The translations under genes were made by a program, and so were the position numbers. 64,000 nt of DNA, taken from positions 434,001 to 498,000 of the forward strand of contig NZ_JACCBA010000001.1 in assembly GCF_013409365.1 (NCBI RefSeq), in the 5' to 3' direction. The notes under the pieces were generated by a model, which worked only from the letters and a program-made list of their open reading frames with translations, made no database searches and had not been told where the DNA came from. Positions 61,574 through 64,000 of this stretch are shown in pieces; the stretch's first letter is position 1; each line of letters begins with the position of its first letter. The stretch is from Actinomadura luteofluorescens (GTDB taxonomy: Bacteria; Actinomycetota; Actinomycetes; Streptosporangiales; Streptosporangiaceae).

Positions 61574-62229
61574 GCGCCGCCGTCCGGCCCGTCCGCCGCA
61601 TCCGCCTGGTCTGGGACGACCTGCGCGGACGCTCCGGAGACCGGGTCGTCGGGCAGGTCGCCCGGCAGATCCGCGCCGTCCGCGACGGCGCCGAGCTGGC
61701 CCGGGAGATGGCCGCCGGGCGGGTGCCCTCCGGGGAGGCCCGCGCCCGGATGACCGAGATCGAGCACGCGGGGGACGCCGAGCGCGCCGCGCTCGCCGCG
61801 ATGCTGCGCGGCGTCCTCGCCACCCCCATCGACCGGGAGGACCTGTACCGGCTCTCCCGCTCCGTCGACGACGTCCTGGACAACCTCCGCGACTTCGTCC
61901 GCGAGGCCGACCTGTTCGGGCCGCCCGGACTCGGCTTCGCCGTCCCGCCGCTGGACGCGGTGCTGGAGGGGCTGACCTCCCTCGACACCGCCGTCCGGAT
62001 GGTCCTCGCCGAGCCCGCCGCGGTCACCGTCGCGGCGCTCGGCGCGCGCAAGGCCGGCAACCGGGTCCGGGAGACCCGGCAGGCGGCGCTGACCCGGCTG
62101 TTCGCCGGCCCGCTGGACATCGACGTCCTGCGCCGGCGCGAGCTGCTCGACCGCCTGGACGCGGTGGGGCGGCGGCTCGGCGAGGCGGCCGACGCGCTCT
62201 CGGACGCGATGCTCAAGCGCAGTCACTGA
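61570..62229 (+). CDS. PhoU-like (DUF47) phosphate-transport accessory protein
   Basis: 219 aa, all-helical. The DUF47 pattern is visible: VARQIRAVRDGAELAREMAA, ARMTEIEHAGDAERAALAAM, TPIDREDLYRLSRSVDDVLD and RDFVREADLF, the Glu/Asp-rich helices that bind metal clusters. DUF47 proteins pair with PiT transporters and modulate them. GTG start overlapping the pit stop (GTGA). Confidence 0.9.
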   Translation: MSAAVRPVRRIRLVWDDLRGRSGDRVVGQVARQIRAVRDGAELAREMAAGRVPSGEARARMTEIEHAGDAERAALAAMLRGVLATPIDREDLYRLSRSVDDVLDNLRDFVREADLFGPPGLGFAVPPLDAVLEGLTSLDTAVRMVLAEPAAVTVAALGARKAGNRVRETRQAALTRLFAGPLDIDVLRRRELLDRLDAVGRRLGEAADALSDAMLKRSH

Positions 62230-62283
62230 TCGAACCATGAAGCCGCAGGTCGGGGCTGCGGGCCCGCAAGGAGAGGACCCACC

Positions 62284-63483
62284 ATGATCCGCACCATGAG
62301 GAGAGGGCGCCGGGTACAGGCCGGAGCCGCCGTCGCCGTCGCCGCCGCCCTCGCCACGGCGGCACTGGGCGCGTGCGCGCCGTCCAGCGAGGGGCGGGCC
62401 GGAGCCGACCGGCCCCTGCCCACCGTGACCGTCGAGGACGCCGCGTCCTTCGACCTCAACGCGCTCATCGCCGCGGCGAAGAAGGAGGGCAGCGTCCTCG
62501 CCTACGACGGCAGCGGCGACGTCAAGGACATGGCCGCCGCGTTCGAGAAGAAGTACGGCATCAAGGCCGAGGGCGAGAAGTCCAAGGCCGCCGCGACCGC
62601 GGAGAAGATGACGCGCGAGGCCCAGGCCGGCAACGTCACCATCGACGTCAGCCTGTTCGAGGACGGCCCGATGCTCGTCGGCCAGCTCCTCCCCCAGAAG
62701 ATCGTCACCACCTGGATCCCGCCGGACCTCGCCGGGACCATCGCCGAGAAGAACCGCAACCCGCTGATGATGATCTCGAAGGCGTACGTGTTCGCCTACA
62801 ACCCCAGGCTCAACCCCGGCGGCTGCCCGGTGAAGAACGTCTGGGACCTGACCGACCCCCGGTGGAAGGGCAAGGTCATGTTGCAGGACCCGCTGGGCAA
62901 GGAGGTCTTCACCCAGTGGTTCACGCAGCTGTCGGAGCGGAGCTCCGACAAGCTCGCGGCGGCCTACGAGCAGCTGGGCAAGGGCAAGCTCAAGACCGGC
63001 GAGGACGACGCCGCCCACGAGTGGGTGAAGCGGTTCGCGAAGAACGACCCGGTGCTGACCACCGAGGACGAGGACGTCGCGACCGCCGTCGGCGCGCCCA
63101 ACCAGACCCGGACGACGATCGGGCTGTTCTCGATCGCCAAGTTCCGCGACCTGGAGGGCAAGAACTTCGACATGAAGGTCTGCGAGGGCCTGAACCCCTG
63201 GGCGGGCTTCGCCTACCCCAAGTTCGCGACGATCGCGGCGAAGTCCGAGCACCCCAACGCCGCCAAGCTGTTCGTCCACTTCGCGATGTCGAAGGAGGGC
63301 TTCGACCTCGAGGCCCACTCCGGCGGCGTGTCCGGCAACGACGCGGTCGGGGTGAGCCCCCACAACCCGCCCGGCCTCACCGACTGGAACACCCAGCTGT
63401 ACTGGTTCGCCTCCGACCAGCTGCTCGCCGACTTCCGCAACCGCCAGGACATCAAGGACTTCTGGCGCGTCAACCACTCCTGA
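62284..63483 (+). CDS. AfuA/Fe3+-type ABC transporter substrate-binding lipoprotein
   Basis: 399 aa with a lipoprotein signal (Arg-rich start, hydrophobic stretch, lipobox LGAC). The mature part matches SBP_bac_1/AfuA-like proteins: AAKKEGSVLAYDGSGDVKDM, FEKKYGIKAEGEKSKAAATA, KAYVFAYNPRLNPG, VWDLTDPRWKGKVMLQDP and NAAKLFVHFAMSKEGF. The family was named for iron but some members bind hexose phosphates or phosphonates. Here, after phytase and PiT, an inositol phosphate or other organophosphate ligand is a reasonable guess. GGAGAGG precedes the ATG. Confidence 0.88.
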   Translation: MIRTMRRGRRVQAGAAVAVAAALATAALGACAPSSEGRAGADRPLPTVTVEDAASFDLNALIAAAKKEGSVLAYDGSGDVKDMAAAFEKKYGIKAEGEKSKAAATAEKMTREAQAGNVTIDVSLFEDGPMLVGQLLPQKIVTTWIPPDLAGTIAEKNRNPLMMISKAYVFAYNPRLNPGGCPVKNVWDLTDPRWKGKVMLQDPLGKEVFTQWFTQLSERSSDKLAAAYEQLGKGKLKTGEDDAAHEWVKRFAKNDPVLTTEDEDVATAVGAPNQTRTTIGLFSIAKFRDLEGKNFDMKVCEGLNPWAGFAYPKFATIAAKSEHPNAAKLFVHFAMSKEGFDLEAHSGGVSGNDAVGVSPHNPPGLTDWNTQLYWFASDQLLADFRNRQDIKDFWRVNHS

Positions 63484-63496
63484 GCACTGCCCGACC

Positions 63497-63526
63497 CCCG
63501 GCGGGCCGCACGAGCGGCCCGCCGGG
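63497..63526 (+). terminator. 13-bp hairpin between binding protein and permease
   Basis: CCCGGCGGGCCGC, loop ACGA, exact complement (63514-63526), 14 bases after the stop. Placement suggests attenuation or mRNA protection, giving more binding protein than permease. Confidence 0.7.
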
Positions 63527-63548
63527 CTCCACCCCGGAGGAAGAACCC

Positions 63549-64000
63549 ATGGCGGTCGCCGCCTCCGCACGGCCCGTGTCACGCGGCCGGCGCGTGCTCT
63601 ACCGGTCCCGCGTCCTGCTGCGCAACCCCACCGTGCTGCTCGGCCTCGTGCTGAGCGCCGCGCTGCTCTACCTCGTCATCGCCCCGCTCGTCTCGGTCGT
63701 CTCGGACGCGGGCCGCGTCCAGTACGGCGACGAGGCCCGCTCCGGCCAGGGGGCGGGCTCGTGGACGAGCTACTACCTGTGGCGGGTGTTCCGCTCCCCG
63801 GTCAGCCGGCTGCTGTTCTGGGAACCGCTCCTGCACACCCTCACGGTCGCGGTCGGCGTCATCGCGTTCGCGCTCGTCGTGGGCGGGTCGATGGCGTGGC
63901 TCGTGACCCGCACGAACGTCCCGGGGCGCACGTTCCTGGCCGGCGCGCTGGTCGTGCCGTACATGCTGCCGTCCTGGACGTTCGCGCTGGCGTGGCTGTC
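63549..64000 (+). CDS. ABC transporter permease (AfuB/iron-type), N-terminal part
   Basis: Starts MAVAASARPVSRGRRVLYRS, with GGAGG upstream, and runs off the right edge. One strong transmembrane helix (VLLGLVLSAALLYLVIAPLV) is followed by a periplasmic loop (SWTSYYLWRVFRSP) and further helices (LHTLTVAVGVIAFALVVGGS; LAGALVVPYMLPSW). The arrangement matches the fused double-length FbpB/AfuB-type permeases that work with the binding protein just upstream. The ATPase gene should follow outside the window. Confidence 0.88.
   Translation, partial: MAVAASARPVSRGRRVLYRSRVLLRNPTVLLGLVLSAALLYLVIAPLVSVVSDAGRVQYGDEARSGQGAGSWTSYYLWRVFRSPVSRLLFWEPLLHTLTVAVGVIAFALVVGGSMAWLVTRTNVPGRTFLAGALVVPYMLPSWTFALAWL

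Noticed and set aside
1..64000. CRISPR arrays, tRNA or rRNA genes, IS elements, prophage
   Set aside because: I saw no evenly spaced repeat-spacer array, no cloverleaf with a TTCGA/TTCRA arm, no transposase-type ORF and no phage structural gene.

Overview
The window is high-GC (roughly 70% or more), gene-dense DNA with frequent ATGA/GTGA gene overlaps, GTG and TTG starts, GGAGG-type ribosome sites and a LAL-type LuxR regulator. This points to a soil actinomycete (Streptomyces/Actinomadura-like; the genus is an inference). I saw no tRNA, rRNA, CRISPR array, IS element or phage gene. The content is accessory: transport, catabolism, one small biosynthetic cluster and one unusual two-gene locus.

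Layout. (1) 1-5240, minus strand: kdp high-affinity K+ uptake operon (27-aa micro-ORF, kdpF, kdpA, kdpB, kdpC, start of kdpD), preceded by 11-bp-phased repeats that look like an OmpR-family response-regulator site. (2) 5290-6545: deletion-scarred remains of a GbsR/MarR regulator plus an ABC exporter. (3) 6594-12292, minus: a peptidyl-arginine-deiminase (PAD) family protein with all catalytic motifs, translationally coupled to a 971-aa protein I do not recognise; a LAL regulator lies upstream. (4) 15453-15992: RibD/DHFR-like protein. (5) 16152-25316: small biosynthetic cluster. A stand-alone adenylation domain with the L-proline code DLLYLALVC, a PltE-like flavoprotein dehydrogenase and an acyl carrier protein predict pyrrolyl-2-carboxyl-S-ACP; an acyl-CoA ligase, an AsnB-type amidotransferase, an esterase and a TrpB2-like PLP enzyme accompany them. 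(6) 25375-41977: catabolic and uptake regulon with a secreted BNR/sialidase-like protein, D-threonine-aldolase-like enzyme, amidohydrolase, IclR regulator, N-acyl-D-amino-acid deacylase, RidA, five-gene peptide-type ABC transporter, FAH-family hydrolase, two Gfo/Idh/MocA oxidoreductases and a divergent GSA-type aminotransferase. Three copies of one 19-bp palindrome mark its promoters.

(7) 42068-49619: HMG-CoA-lyase-like gene divergent from GntR, CoA transferase, hydantoinase A, hydantoinase B and an N-carbamoylsarcosine-amidase-like gene, with GntR-type operators at both starts. (8) 49593-63483 and on to the window end: myo-inositol catabolism (iolE-like, iolC, Cgl0159-type aldolase, a residual iolB stub, iolD, iolA) on the minus strand. 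Facing it on the plus strand are a GntR/UTRA regulator, a secreted beta-propeller phytase with two LacI-type operators, a short LacI regulator, an IolG-like dehydrogenase, a PiT phosphate transporter with its PhoU-like partner, and an AfuA-like binding-protein transporter. Together these read as a phytate-use island: phytase releases phosphate and inositol, PiT takes up the phosphate, iol genes degrade the inositol, and the last transporter may import a phosphorylated product.

The strongest second-look items are the PAD pair, the proline-to-pyrrole cassette, the IclR-type operator that fills the -35/-10 spacer of two promoters, the iolB stub and the multiply deleted exporter locus.
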